Assembly: GCA_020284085.1 (NCBI GenBank)
Contig: JACEVL010000081.1
Span: 1,031,501 to 1,095,500, forward strand
Reading direction: 5' to 3'
Source of the DNA: Aporrectodea caliginosa
Taxonomy: Eukaryota > Annelida > Clitellata > Crassiclitellata > Lumbricidae
DNA: 64,000 nucleotides
Positions within the stretch are counted from its first letter, which is position 1; each line of letters starts with the position of its first letter. The position numbers and the translations under genes were made by a program. Below the pieces are notes generated by a model. It had not been told where the DNA came from. It saw nothing but the letters and a program-made list of their open reading frames with translations, and did not search any database. This document shows, piece by piece, positions 11,090 to 22,610 of the stretch.

Positions 11090-11290
11090 TGAATGGACGG
11101 ACGGACAAGTGGAAAGACGGAATGACAGACGGAAGACCGATGAACGTACGGACGGAGTGGCGACGAAGTGGAGGACGAAGTGGAGGACGGAGTGGAGGAT
11201 GAAGTGGAGGATGAAGTGGAGGACGGAGTGGAGGACAGGACTGAATAGAGGACAGAGTGGAGGACAGAATGGAGTGGCGGCCGAAGTGGC
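11090..11290. repeat. GGAGGACGGAGT/GAAGTGGAGGAT 12-bp minisatellite
   Basis: Purine-rich 12-bp units (AGTGGAGGACGG, AGTGGAGGATGA), about ten copies, preceded by degenerate GGACGGAC sequence. It opens frames on both strands (11109-11489 plus, 11026-11334 minus) that I reject as genes. Confidence 0.75.
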
Positions 11291-11534
11291 AGACAGTGTG
11301 GCGTGTATTGAAACGCGATGTTGGTCGATTGCATTGTATACAGTTGTGTTGATGACGGCAGTGCTGAGGTATTTGTGCTGGAGGCGTTTGGCAGAGCATT
11401 ATCTAGCGCCGCCTTCTGCTATCGATGATGTGGCGGATCGTATGAGTGCACGTCGTCTGATTCATGAAGTGGCCTCGGTGCTTTACTAGCAGTTGTGCAA
11501 TATGCATGCGCGTGTGTCTCTGTGTGGTTAATAG

Positions 11535-11785
11535 AAACAGAGAGACAGAAAGACATACATACAGACATAGATGCAGGCATACAGACAGAAGCAAAGACAA
11601 GGGTAGATGCAGAGAAAGAGTCAGAGACAGCGATACAGACACAAAGACAAAGACAGATATAGCGAGACGAAGACAAACACATGGCGAGATAGAGAGGGAA
11701 AGAAACGAAGAGACAAACTAGAGAGACAGACAAACGTATACGCAGACGCACAGAGACAGTGACAGATAGACGGAAAGAGAGGATG
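11535..11785. repeat. Purine-rich AGACA/GAGACA low-complexity tract
   Basis: Degenerate AGAGACAGA-type sequence. Long frames on both strands are compositional artefacts. Confidence 0.8.
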
Positions 11786-12231
11786 AACGATCGACAGATA
11801 CCAGGATGGGCAGTCAAAGCATTTGCATGAGTGCCTCAACACAGTCATGATATGTCACCTCTTTGGCTGCAGTATAGCCTCAATTATAAGTCAGAGGCTC
11901 ATAATTTCGTATGCGTTCTAATGCATCATGTGTATACCCGCTCCATATTAGAGGCCCATGCATAGATAACACACATAAATAACAAGCTATTTATATAGGA
12001 CGGTGTTTGTCCTGTACGTGATTAGCAGATGCGGGTCCGATAGAGGAGCCTATACTACAGAGCGTAGGCTGCCCTGCCACTGATGATGACTATGCTCCTC
12101 TCAAACGGGCTGCTGCAGCTGTTGTTGCTGAGGCTGATAACGATGAGAGGATAATTACGGTAATTGCATTTGTTGGTCTGGGCGAACACTTGATTGAGTT
12201 GGTTGATAGGCAGCCCGAACGGTCTACATGC

Positions 12232-12594
12232 GCCGGTATCACGAAATAGAGTATCCGTCCTAAGACTATCCGGGGGGGATGTATGAATTTATCCCCTCGG
12301 ATGGAATAAACCGGTTTAGAGTATCCGGGGAAATAAACCATTCTATCCCCATCGTCATACGCATCACGATAGCCTCGACGAAAATCCAGTCAAAATCACC
12401 AAAAACGAAGTAAATTAATTTCATGTCGACGTACAAACTAAAGATACGCAACTTAAAATATTTTATGTGTACAATAAATCCAAACAGTACGACTGAATAC
12501 ACCTAGAAACCGCCAAAAATGCAAACTAAACCGAATACTCCATTTCGCTCAGGGGGATACTCATGTATGGGGCTACTCTATTTCGTGACACCCC
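12232..12594. mobile_element. MITE family with GGTGTC termini, copy 2
   Basis: The termini are GCCGGTATCACGAAATAGAG and, inverted, GGGGTGTCACGAAATAGAG. The body aligns along its whole length with 7094-7431. The two copies lie about 5 kb apart in the same orientation. Confidence 0.75.
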
Positions 12595-12712
12595 TTAGGC
12601 CTGTCGACAGGCCAGCAGACAGACATCCGGAATTGCAGGACTATACGCGACAGGAGGCTTGACGTTATGATTGTATATCGTTTCTATTTAGCTCATCGTT
12701 GGGACAAACTGC

Positions 12713-14173
12713 ATGCGAACGAAAACAGAATTTTCTAACGATTACTTTTCAACGTATTGCGTCGGATACGACTTGGCAATGAAGACTAACTACTTTTCCC
12801 ACGATCCACCGCTTTTCCGATTCCCAGACGCAGCCAGAAGCTGGAGTTTTGTGGAGAACCGGAGACCACGTTCGGAGGCAGGTAATGGCTATCAGATCCG
12901 TCAGCGACCCAAGACAAACTCGTCGTCTGTGTTCTGCAGGCCAGACGCAACTGAAACGGACTATCGTGAAGTTTTCGAGGATCCTTATAAGTCCGGATCA
13001 GTGGTTCCTTGGACGTCGTGGAAGGACAGCGGATCCTCTCCTCGTAGCCTACTTCGAAGTCGTTCGCACATCCGTACCAATCCGTGGATGAGTTCGACCG
13101 GAGAGAGTCCCCCAAGGTCCCCCGCTTGCGTCCATCTACGGTGCCGTTGCTGGTCGGCTCTGGAGACGGGAATACCTTCCCCGATGTCTTTCTCGCCCCC
13201 CGACACACAGACTAGACCGACTACCATAGACAACGAAGCCATGATACCTTCTTCTCGCTTCTACCGTCGAGAGGACAGTCTCCTGACGACATCGGTTGAA
13301 TGTGACTCGCTGTACCAGTCACTGACGTCAGATACTGACACTGCTACGTCACTCATGTCGGTCAGTGATGTCACTCTGCCGGAAGTCTTCAAAGACGAGC
13401 GATGGCGTGACATCGTTCCCGGCGGCTCATCAAAGGAAAAAGAGTCCGACTGTTCAATTTTAACCCCGAAGGTCCGCTTCGACGGGGATCATGCTCGCAG
13501 AGAGTTTTCTGGCAAGAAATTCGACTCTGATGATTTTGAGACGGATCGGAATAAATCAAAACAGATAAAGAAATGTGACAGAACCTCGTCCTCTGGGCAC
13601 AGCCTTAATCTCCAACTGAAACGTCCAAGCTTCGGAGGAAAAAGATTCTCAGAAATCGCCGATGACTACGAGGCTAAGACTGCCAAATGGCTCAACTCAG
13701 GCGAAAGTGGAACAACGACGCCACAGTCCCATACTCGGAGTACAAATATTTCAGTAGGAAGAGGCGATGACCTCGTTGGGCAGTTCAAACCACAACCAAG
13801 TACGGATATACAACAGAAGATTCTTGTTGATCGAGAAGAGTTTGATAATCCGACTTACGAAACGCCATTCTCCACATCTCTGCAGTTCCGTAAGAAGATG
13901 ATGGCCGTTCGATCCAGCCTCCAGGACAAGGTGGCCACGCTGCGACGCGAGAAGAGAATGGTCGACGAGAAGATTCGAGAAGCGAAGGAAGAGGAGAGGA
14001 TTCGTCTGCTGCAGTTGGATAAGTTTCGACGTCAGCTGAGCTGTACGAGGAAGGAGATTCTGCTTCGAACGATTGAGGAGCTGAAACGATCTCTCGATGA
14101 GCAGAGCCTGAAACTGCAGAAAGTCTACGACTTTGTCTTGCTGGAACAACGGCAGATGATGTGCTGTCACTAG
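12713..14173 (+). CDS. Uncharacterised serine-rich protein with C-terminal coiled coil
   Basis: A single open frame of 486 codons, by far the longest non-repetitive one here after the window-end LINE, with ordinary mixed amino-acid composition. Residues 1-390 look largely disordered: rich in Ser, Thr, Arg, Pro and Asp, with charged patches. About the last 90 residues are strongly helical and heptad-like: a basic stretch (LQFRKKMMAVRSSLQDK), then a Glu/Arg/Lys/Leu-rich coiled coil ending QRQMMCCH. An in-frame stop lies at 12689-12691, and a pyrimidine-rich run ending TTTAG overlaps it, so an upstream exon spliced at 12691/12692 is possible and the true start may lie further upstream; otherwise the first Met is 12713. 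AATAAA follows about 370 bp after the stop. I do not recognise the family; a cytoskeletal or scaffold adaptor is conceivable but is only a guess from shape. No membrane segment is visible. Confidence 0.65.
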   Translation: MRTKTEFSNDYFSTYCVGYDLAMKTNYFSHDPPLFRFPDAARSWSFVENRRPRSEAGNGYQIRQRPKTNSSSVFCRPDATETDYREVFEDPYKSGSVVPWTSWKDSGSSPRSLLRSRSHIRTNPWMSSTGESPPRSPACVHLRCRCWSALETGIPSPMSFSPPDTQTRPTTIDNEAMIPSSRFYRREDSLLTTSVECDSLYQSLTSDTDTATSLMSVSDVTLPEVFKDERWRDIVPGGSSKEKESDCSILTPKVRFDGDHARREFSGKKFDSDDFETDRNKSKQIKKCDRTSSSGHSLNLQLKRPSFGGKRFSEIADDYEAKTAKWLNSGESGTTTPQSHTRSTNISVGRGDDLVGQFKPQPSTDIQQKILVDREEFDNPTYETPFSTSLQFRKKMMAVRSSLQDKVATLRREKRMVDEKIREAKEEERIRLLQLDKFRRQLSCTRKEILLRTIEELKRSLDEQSLKLQKVYDFVLLEQRQMMCCH

Positions 14174-14542
14174 TCAGAATACGCTACAAGACCATAAACG
14201 TTGCTTTCATAACTGTATCCAACTTGTTATCGTTTCTACAATCATAATCATGACTTTTATCAATATAAGAAGCTATTGTTTTCGCAATGTACTCAACCGT
14301 TGTGTAGCGGTTATTGAATCCCTATAACTGAAGGGCTGAAGGAATGGTGCTGGAATTGCAGGAGGTGAACTGTACTGAACACCTGCAATGTGTGCTGCTA
14401 GTCATCTTGTCAACCGAATCCAAACCACGTACGCTACACTACCTGTGTACTGCACTGAGAACCTATTCTCTCGTGAGTAGGTCGTCAGAGTTCTGCATGT
14501 GGGTAAAGTGTCTAGTGGCAAAACTCTGTCAGTGTGGTCGAC

Positions 14543-14548
14543 AATAAA
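14543..14548 (+). promoter_or_regulatory. Possible polyadenylation signal
   Basis: AATAAA in an AC-AATAAA-GT context, about 370 bp downstream of the 486-codon ORF and on the same strand. It is compatible with a 3' UTR of ordinary length, but the hexamer is common by chance. Confidence 0.35.
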
Positions 14549-14559
14549 GTACTGTTGAG

Positions 14560-15460
14560 TCTACCTTCAACGAATGGCCGCTGCAATAGCCACACTCTAC
14601 ACCACAACACCTGTTACTGGTAACGACGGGGACACGGAGTAAACCTGTAAACCAGTTTACCCTCGCTATTGTCTACCGTTCGTAGGCATTCAGATGAATG
14701 GTAGCCTACACGTCATCATTTCGAACAGTTTTATTCTGTGCATTGGACCTTGGCCTTCATCAAAGAGTGTCGTTAATCGTCTGCGATTTCTCCGAATAAA
14801 CGACTAACATTCGCTTTCGCTTTCGCAGCTGAATTTCGCTTTCGACGCCGGAGAAATCCTTCGCTAGGGGGCGATTCATCGACGACTATCGAATCCGCAA
14901 CACCAGCCAACGAATTCGACCCTCAAGGCCACTGAGGCGCTGACCTTTGACCCTGAGGGCGTCTATTAATGGCTGCAACTTCCAACGGTTTTCAGTGTTA
15001 ATTGCGGTTTCATGTTTTAAACGAACATCGACTGAAGGATAGGCCCTAACCATCGTCGTTTACAACTGCGCTATATGAATCTTCATATTGAGTGGGTTGT
15101 TGTAAAGAGGTCGAGCTATGAGGAATTATTATTAATTCCTGCATTAGTGGATTCTAACGCGTCGACACAAAAGACCGATATAGCAGGGAGCTATAGCCAT
15201 CGGTTTGAGCCGAGTCTGTGTGTCTGCATTGTGTTGCTGATGAGCGCCCTAACTAACAAAACTACCTATGCCTGTAAGCTTAGGGAAGTTCTATCTAACT
15301 GCATTGGTCGGTGTCTCTATTCGCAGCTCACAGACAAACTGACAACCATAGCAGCACACGAGTGATGCTGCTTTGGCGGAACTGGGGAGACATTCATCAT
15401 GCACTTACGAACGCTCTGGCTAAATTAGAACCTGTCTGTCGACCAATTCTCAGTCGGCCT
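14560..15460. other. No gene recognised
   Basis: Unique sequence. It contains a short TTCGCTTTCGCTTTCG run near 14815 and a 96-codon frame at 15075-15365 without recognisable features. Confidence 0.4.
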
Positions 15461-15551
15461 ATACTACTGTGCTGAAAAATTTAAAACATGTGTCCGGGTT
15501 TTTAAACGGCATTTTAATAGCTTCAGCTGTTGTCTTTGGCTTACATCTTTT

Positions 15552-15554
<3 letters not shown>

Positions 15555-15582
<28 letters not shown>

Positions 15583-15585
15583 CTT
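15555..15585. repeat. (TGTC)n microsatellite
   Basis: Seven or so CTGT units, grading into the following TC-rich region. Confidence 0.9.
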
Positions 15586-15729
15586 TCGATGTCCTGTATA
15601 TTTGCCTCTGTGTCTATCTCTTTGTTTGTCTGTCTGAATGTGTATTATGTTTCCGTGTTTGTGTATCTGTATGCCTGTCGCAGTAGCGCTCCCAATATCT
15701 CTAGCGGTCTCTTCACTGTCCTTACTCCG

Positions 15730-16012
<283 letters not shown>

Positions 16013-16035
16013 GATGACTGGATGGATGGATCCAG

Positions 16036-16065
16036 GGTTTAACGACATCTTATGACAACAAAGGA
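16036..16065 (-). mobile_element. Tail fragment of the short LINE-derived element
   Basis: GTTTAACGACATCTTATGAC and AACAAAGG are the reverse complement of the 3' tail (CTTTGTTATGTC..GTCGTTAAAC) of the elements at 7655, 19565 and 55199. Confidence 0.6.
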
Positions 16066-16094
16066 CGTTGACAGAAATTTCGAACTGTTCTCAC

Positions 16095-16345
16095 CGTTCC
16101 CTCTATCCCTGTCTCTGTTTCTGTGTCTGTCTCTGTCTGTCTGTCTATCTGTCTTTCGCTCTCTCTTTCTATCTGTCTCTATCTGTTCTCCCAGCAACAC
16201 TCTAGGCTGCTTTTCCCTTTCCCTACAACGGTCTCATCCTCTGCGTCGCTTCATCACTCTGTCTTTCTCAATCTCTGTACTTGTCTCCATCTGTCTCTCT
16301 CCTTCTCTGCCGTGACCGTTCTTGTCTCAGTTGTTGTCCTTTTCT
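16095..16345. repeat. TCTG/CTTT pyrimidine-rich low-complexity region
   Basis: Degenerate CTGTCTGT and TCTCTTTC continuation of the TC tract. Confidence 0.8.
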
Positions 16346-16419
16346 CTGCCTCTCTGTGTCTTTCTTCATCAGCTCGTTACTCCATTACTCTGTCAGTCCC
16401 ATTATGCTTCGTTTTATAG

Positions 16420-17220
16420 CTTAGGAGAATGCACGACCACAAATATATCTACGTACACATACAATATGCATGCGATATATTTAGGCCTTTAGTATATAAA
16501 AGATGAACATGATACTTTAATTAGTTTTTGTGGCAGGTAGAGGCTGTTCACCCGGTGTTTTGGCTCTGCTTTCTCGGCCTCAATAGATCTGTATGGCATT
16601 CCTGAGGGCAGTATACATGCATGCTTTCATGTAAGTTCAACCACTTTTTCTTTTCTTATTAAGTTGAAACAGTATCCTACAAAGGAGAGACCGTTGTGCA
16701 ATTATGCGTCTCTCGTTTCGTAGTTTATTTATGATGTTTACAAGGTGTTTGTGCGTTTAGTCAGCCAAGGAACTATGCTTATAGTTCAGTTTTTCGATCA
16801 GTAACCTGCATTTCTGAACTGTCACTATGTAGGCCTATGTTGTAATGTCTTTTATTCTACGTCTTATCAGGTCATGTTATATGGTCCCAGTAGAACAATA
16901 AACGTTGCAAGAATGGAAAGCCTGATAATGACAATGACATTGCTTAGAATAAGAAAACTTACTAATGAACTCATGGAAAGCAATTCTGAAGATGATTGAA
17001 TAAATTCAGCGAATAAATTCTTCTAGATTCGCTTACTCCGGAGAGGCCTTACAGACTGGAAATTTTGGAATCTTATAGGCAATTATAGTCTAATCGGAGT
17101 CAGTCAAATAAACAGACATAATAACTGGCTGACATGCCAATCATTTTGTCTGTTCATTTGTCTGTCTGATTGTTTGTCTGTCAGGAAGTCAGTGAGTCTG
17201 CATGTATCTTATGTATGTAT
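16420..17220. other. No gene recognised
   Basis: AT-rich unique sequence with one TAGGCCTA (16831). It ends in TGTC/TGTA-rich sequence running into a TA microsatellite. Confidence 0.4.
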
Positions 17221-17228
17221 GTATTTAG

Positions 17229-17270
17229 GTGTATATATATATATATTATATATATATATATATATATATG
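17229..17270. repeat. (TA)n microsatellite
   Basis: Two TA runs. Confidence 0.9.
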
Positions 17271-17761
17271 TAGTTTTCTTTTCTTTTTCTGCTTGTTGAC
17301 TAAAATAAAACTGCATAAGGCAGGGGTGTAAAAAGTCCGTGCTTTCTGGCCCGCCGACGATGTTTACCGGCGATAAAGACTACACAATGTGAGAATAAGA
17401 GTTCAAATTTGTCATTTCCCTGCCTGCATATATGAAGCAAAGTGAAATTGCTGTGCTCTCAATAGGCCAGCCATTACCAAATCCTCACTCCGCTATGGAC
17501 ATTTTGGATAAGGACGTCACTTTATTACTTTTGCTCACACGCACATCCCATCTCTGTGTGGTGTAGGCCCTACGGTTGGTTGCCTGTTAACAAAATATTA
17601 GAAGCTAAGAAGGCCTTTAGAATTAAAAATGTTATCAGAATTTAATAAGAAGCGAACAGTGGACAGTGAATCAAGTTCGTTTCGCGACATTTGGACTGAT
17701 ATGTATGTTCTTTTCCGTAATCTTTTCCTTTGATTTTCCAATTGGTAAACTGGAGACACAT

Positions 17762-17822
17762 TTGAGCGCCTCTGGGTGGTTTTCTTGAAGGGGCGCTATA
17801 TAAATTCCATAGATAGATAGAT
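17762..17822 (+). mobile_element. SINE 3'-tail fragment
   Basis: GAGCGCCTCTGGGTGG, then CTTGAAGGGGCGCTATATAA, then a short GATA run: the family tail without the tRNA head. Confidence 0.65.
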
Positions 17823-17906
17823 TTGATTTAGAATAAATTTATTTTATTAATTTTGTTTTTGTTAATTGTACGCTTGACACGGACTTGTTCTAAATATCAA
17901 AATAAG

Positions 17907-17956
17907 GTCCAATAGGATATAATTATGTGTGTGAGCCCTGCTTGGATGCCTTCACA
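17907..17956 (+). repeat. Dispersed repeat fragment shared with 21222-21267
   Basis: The segment containing ATTATGTGTGTGAGCCCTGC and GATGCCTTCACA is almost identical to 21222-21267 in the same orientation, with different sequence on either side. Probably two fragments of one unidentified dispersed element. Confidence 0.65.
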
Positions 17957-18309
17957 TGTACCGTATAGGTCTTTATGTACAGTATACCTAGAAACTAGAA
18001 TACATTGATCTTAGACTTCAGGTTTGACTAGTTTTATGCAATGTTCATGACTGATAACGAAGATCAAAATTAAGATTTTGTAAGCCTAATTTGACTGTTT
18101 GTATGCTAAAAATGCACCATTTAAGATCCCGTTTTGCAAACATTTCTGGGGAAGGCACACCGAGCTCCCTCCCAGACCCCTACCACCATTTCACTCAGGC
18201 ACCTTCGACCTGGCATTACTACTTAATTGTTGGAAAATATTGCCACTGGTCCACCATTAAAAAAAGCGTTGACACTTCTGGTATAGGGCATTTGTCACTC
18301 CGGTTCTGA

Positions 18310-18740
18310 TGTATGAATCTGAGGCCGATTCCAACGGAAGGAGGAAGAAAGGAGTTGTCTAGTGGCGGAAATTAGCTGACTAAGAAGAATAGCGGGGATG
18401 ACCAGAGGAGATAGGATTCGTAATGAGGTCATTCAGAGGGCGTTGGGTCAGAGGAAAACACTGGTAGAAAAGATCAGAAAGAGAAGACTGACTTATGGTT
18501 TGAGCATGTAGTCAGAATGGAAGACAAGAGAGTATACCAGCAAGGGCACATATATTGCAACGTGTAGGGAGCACGGAGTCGAGGGAGACAAAGACATGGA
18601 TCGAAAATGTGAGACAAAAATCTTAATGAACAAAATATGGACATGCGAACGGCCCTTTATACAATAAGAGACAAGAAGAAATAGAGCTATCTTTGTACAA
18701 AATTCATCGTTGGCACACACCTGACGGAAGAGAGAAGAAA
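18310..18740 (+). pseudogene. LINE ORF2 C-terminal remnant
   Basis: Plus-strand segments read RRIAGMTRGDRIRNEVIQRA and then GHVVRMEDKRVPARA-like and WIENVRQ-like motifs, switching frame. This is the well-known C-terminal tail downstream of the RT in the LINE group that also has the IGCWNVRTM-type endonuclease seen at 62286-64000. Several stops and shifts show it is dead. A related but more truncated tail lies at 34265-34495. Confidence 0.7.
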
Positions 18741-18786
18741 AAGTATACAAAAGTCATGTATCCTATAAGTTACGTACGTACTACGT

Positions 18787-18812
18787 ACGTATATATATAT
18801 ATATATATATAT
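18787..18812. repeat. (TA)n preceded by TACGTACG palindromes
   Basis: TTACGTACGTACTACGTACG followed by a TA run. Confidence 0.85.
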
Positions 18813-19089
18813 GTGTGGTTATTTTATATATTTATGTATATGAATATGTATAATATGTAACACCGTATGTGCATATGAATATGTATATGTATCACAGTAT
18901 GTGTATGTGTATATGTACATGTATATCTATTTATGCCTGTCTGTTTGTCTGTCTGTGTTTGGCTCGTTTGTTTGTCTGCACCTGGTTTGTGCATTCTACA
19001 GATCTGCGTCCTTATCCTACCTTAGTTTCCATGACGATCGTCCATGTTTCTAGTCGTGTCAAAGTGGAAAATTGTCAGCAATTGTGAAC

Positions 19090-19560
19090 AGTTGAAAGAA
19101 GTAGCGTTATACTATAATAGGCTTTTATGCTCATCTTGACTCATCTTGGTTATGGGCTCAATCTGAACTTTAATTGCTTGCCTACCTATTAACCAAGATC
19201 ATTACCGGTTGTAATGATCTCCACAGTTGATTTGTGAACATTGGTCTGAACATTGGTGCAATGTTCAAGGCCTACCGACCAAGGATACTGTACATTGAGA
19301 CCACAGCGAATACCGACTAAGTATATTAACCGTGGGCGACAATGACTCCAATGGTTACCTATCTAACATACAGAGCAGTTAAGTTTAGTCTTAGCAGAGT
19401 GCTGCACCTTAGTCGATCTATACATAGCCTTCTTTATTCACGGCTGAGACTTGAAACTATCCTTTAACTGTTGATTCACCATGCAAACCAGATTAGTACT
19501 GCTACAATAAATGCCGTGTAGGCTAACTAAAGAAGTGTAGGCTAGCTATAGAAGTGAAAC
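19090..19560. other. No gene recognised
   Basis: Unique sequence, no ORF above 60 codons, no repeat recognised. Confidence 0.4.
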
Positions 19561-19564
19561 TCCG

Positions 19565-19668
19565 TCATTGATCGTACTCTGTCAGTGCCAGTCCCAAGCC
19601 TGGATGAAGGAGGAGGGGACGACTAATGATCTTTGTTACCACACAGTGGTCGTTAAACAGTAAACAAG
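19565..19668 (+). mobile_element. Short LINE-derived element, copy 2
   Basis: Contains CAGTGCCAGTCCCAAGCCTG, GGAGGAGGGG and the tail ATGATCTTTGTTACCACACA..GTCGTTAAAC. It retains the CCAG/CTGG hairpin, but the hairpin upstream is degraded. Confidence 0.7.
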
Positions 19669-19959
19669 CAAGTATAGAAGTGTCAGTAGACCAATGTCAC
19701 TGCCCGTTGTTGCAGAAAACAGAGAGATTGTTGCCAGTCAGACACGAAAAACGTTGGACGCAGAGACCTGATGAGTCACTCAATGAAACTAAGTTTGGTT
19801 CTCAGAAATTATTTGACTCAGTGGGATTTGAAAAAGTAGGCGTCTCTGTTTGGGCTCAACTATATTTCCTTTTAACGACGAGGTCGACTTTCGAGGTAAT
19901 TAACAGCGAAACCTTCGAACACTGCATGCATTTAGTAGTGGTATTGTGGGAGAGGTAGT

Positions 19960-20130
19960 AGGGGGTACTGGTGGCGGCAGTAGTGGTAGTAATAGCAGTA
20001 GTAGTAGTAGTAGTAAGGAAACATTGAAAGTAAAGTAATAGTCAGTAGTCAGTAGTAGTAGTAGCAGTAGTAGTAGTAGTAGTAAGTAGCAGAAGTAGCA
20101 GTAGCAGTAGCAGTAGCAGTAGTAGTAGTA
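19960..20130. repeat. (GTA)n-rich microsatellite
   Basis: GTA/GCA triplet runs in several blocks. Confidence 0.9.
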
Positions 20131-20283
20131 GTAGTAGCGGTAGTGGTAGCGGTAGCGGTAGCGGTAGCGGTAGTGGTAGCGGTAGCGGTAGTAGCGGTAG
20201 CGGTAGCGGTAGCGGTAGCGGTAGCGATAGGTAGCGGTAGCGGTAGCGGTAGCGGTAGCGGTAGCAGTAGCAGTAGCGGTAGA
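20130..20283. repeat. (GGTAGC)n hexamer repeat
   Basis: About 25 GGTAGC units with GGTAGT and AGTAGC variants. The 196- and 101-codon frames across it are artefacts. Confidence 0.95.
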
Positions 20284-20479
20284 AATGGAAGCCGAAGTAT
20301 TAGGAGTAGGCCTAGTCATTGTAGTAGTCATAGTGCAAGTAGGCCTACTGCCACAATTACTGAGACTGAGAAATCGCATCCCTGTGGGAAGATGGTCCAA
20401 ACCACTGAGGAGGAAATTCCCCTGCCTGCCATAAATCGCATTCCCTAGCATCAAGTGGCATTTATAGCCTGCATAACGG

Positions 20480-21215
20480 ACGTATGTCATGCTAGACTAC
20501 ATAAACATAGTCCACTGATTACTTTGTTATTCCGGTGAGTTAGTAGTTACGCACTCACAAACGTCACCGGTCGACATAAATCTGGCTAAAACGATCGAAG
20601 ATTTATTCGGTTCTTAACTCTCGAAGTCAACCTCTTAGGAGCCATTCAGATGTATGCTGGACAGAATGCCAAAATAACAGTTATAATGCCAAAATAACAG
20701 TCATGCCCGCCATAGATCATCGAAAACAAGCTGACGTCAAGGAATGAGAAGAAGTAGTCTTCTGTGTGCAAAAAATGCCTTGTTAACGACACTGGTAAAG
20801 TCGTTTCCCAGAGGGACTCAACATCAAAACAGCGAGGAATGCACTTACTACACGAGGCAATTCTATTAGCAGTCGTATAATTAGACTATACTCGGTTGTG
20901 CCTGCCGCGTGGACCGCGTGGAAACATGTTTGTAGCTCAGCTAGACCCAGTTTCAGTCATAACATCCGGAAGTGCTTTACTGAGCGGAAAACTCACCAAA
21001 TACCTTGCAAACCATAGCGGTGAAAAGACTTCGTAGCTGGGAAAGCCGCCAGGCTTTGAACCACGGTGCTAGAAGGGTAATCAGTCGACGACTGGGAAGT
21101 CGTAAAGCGCCTTTGCATCGTGAAGCAATCATCAGTAAGGCAAGTAGATCTGGAAGAGTCCGCATGCACGTAGGTCTACAACACCTTGGTGTACATGAGA
21201 AAGCTGCACGGTTCG
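20480..21215. other. No gene recognised
   Basis: Contains a tandem AATGCCAAAATAACAGT pair near 20670-20705. Overlapping frames on both strands at 20977-21264 have balanced composition, but I could not assign them to any family. This may be the remnant of an unidentified transposon, since the repeat at 21222 follows directly. Confidence 0.35.
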
Positions 21216-21221
21216 CCCAGT

Positions 21222-21267
21222 AGGATGTAATTATGTGTGTGAGCCCTGCTTTCGATGCCTTCACAGG
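21222..21267 (+). repeat. Dispersed repeat fragment shared with 17907-17956
   Basis: Same core (GTGTGTGAGCCCTGCTT and GATGCCTTCACA). See 17907. Confidence 0.65.
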
Positions 21268-21269
21268 AT

Positions 21270-21955
21270 TTTTTATAGAGCATAGAGTTAAATCTTTCTT
21301 TATGCGGATGTCCTATTTGACGATGAAAACCAGACAAGTTAAAATGATTCACCAGGATATGAAAGACTGAGGCGGGTGTGTAAATGGTAGGAGGCAGGAG
21401 ACTGTTGAATATTTGCATCAACGGGTCGGAAATGCCTAAAAATTGAAATGGAGGAAGTTCAGAAGTGATGAGTTGATTGAAAATAGTTGCATTGATTGAA
21501 GAAGAGCAGACAGACAATCAATCAATCTACAAAGTAACTAAAGATCTTATTCGATATGAAGAACGAGAAATTACTAAGGAAAGAATCTGAGAACGTAAAG
21601 AGTAAAGCCTCACTTCTCTACAACTGCAGATAAACTTCAATGCCCTCAACAACAGTAGTAGGCCTAACAATACAAAATTGAATATTACAATGGCATAGAC
21701 AAGATCACTCTTAACACCATTTTCATAAATGACATGGCTGAAATAGGTCTAATAATTGTTTATTGTTTTGGAACTAGTGAATGGTGAATGAATAGTGAAA
21801 AATCCTTGGTTCGGTACATAGAAAGGTTTTATTGGCTAAGAGCAGCTGACAAGATTGGAGCGATAAAATTTCCCAGTCTGCCACAAATGAAGGGCGTTTG
21901 GTAGGCCTAAGGTAAAGTAGCATGTATTGTAACCGATTTGTAACCAATTTGTAAC
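21270..21955. other. No gene recognised
   Basis: A 113-codon minus-strand frame (21176-21517) has natural-looking composition (SELPPFQFLGISDPLMQIF) but no family I recognise; it may be a transposon remnant. Two TAGGCCTA sites. Confidence 0.35.
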
Positions 21956-21961
21956 CGATTT

Positions 21962-22072
21962 GTAGCCGATTAGTTAGATCGCTTGCCTTGTAACACGGAC
22001 AGTATGGGTTCGAGCTTCGTCTGTGGTGGTTACATTTCCAAGACTTGAGCAAGTCCTTAACTAACAATGATT
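21962..22072 (+). mobile_element. tRNA-derived SINE fragment
   Basis: B-box-like GGGTTCGAGCTTCG and the body motif ACTTGAGCAAGTCCTTAACT. It is diverged from the 2487 and 55318 copies. Confidence 0.6.
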
Positions 22073-22079
22073 ATATTTA

Positions 22080-22600
22080 TTATTCACGCCATCGATTGAT
22101 GCTTGGTCATTGGATAACAAATGCATAATAATATTGCCCGAGTATATTGAGGACGTACTCGGACAGCCATACTCGTATACGGTGTCACATTCTCATACAA
22201 ATGGTGTCACACTTGGTCAAGGGTGCAGAGAAACTACTTCTGAATATGTATAGTTATTTTTCTTATCTGGTTAGGTTTTGGGTTTTGTTACTTTATCCAG
22301 ACAACGTGAAGAATGCTATACGGCGATGAATAGTATAACCAACTCTCAGTTAATTGCCACGGTGCACGCTATTAGCGCAAGATCTGCTGAGACATGGCAA
22401 TCAAAGAGTTGCTATTAATTACATATCGTTTCTCAAACAAGAAAGTCTGTAAAGTAAATCTTTTTTTCACTTTTACCAAAACAATCTTAGAACTAAATTT
22501 GGGACTTTTTTAGATTTTACGATATTTTAAACCATACATTTGTAAAAACCGAAGGAATTTTAAAACCTAAAAACATCTTTGTAGGAAAAATCTAACCAAG
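22080..22600. other. No gene recognised
   Basis: AT-rich sequence. A 60-codon frame (22147-22329) has no distinguishing features. Confidence 0.4.
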
Positions 22601-22610
22601 TGTGTTTCAT

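Noticed and set aside
10219..11817. Several 75-164-codon frames rich in Thr/Asp/Gln/Arg or Ser/Pro/Leu
   Set aside because: Derived from ACAG, GGAGGACG and AGAGACA repeats on overlapping strands.
20143..20490. Gly-Ser and Tyr-Arg repeat frames resembling structural proteins
   Set aside because: GGTAGC/GTA simple repeats; no start context or conserved ends.
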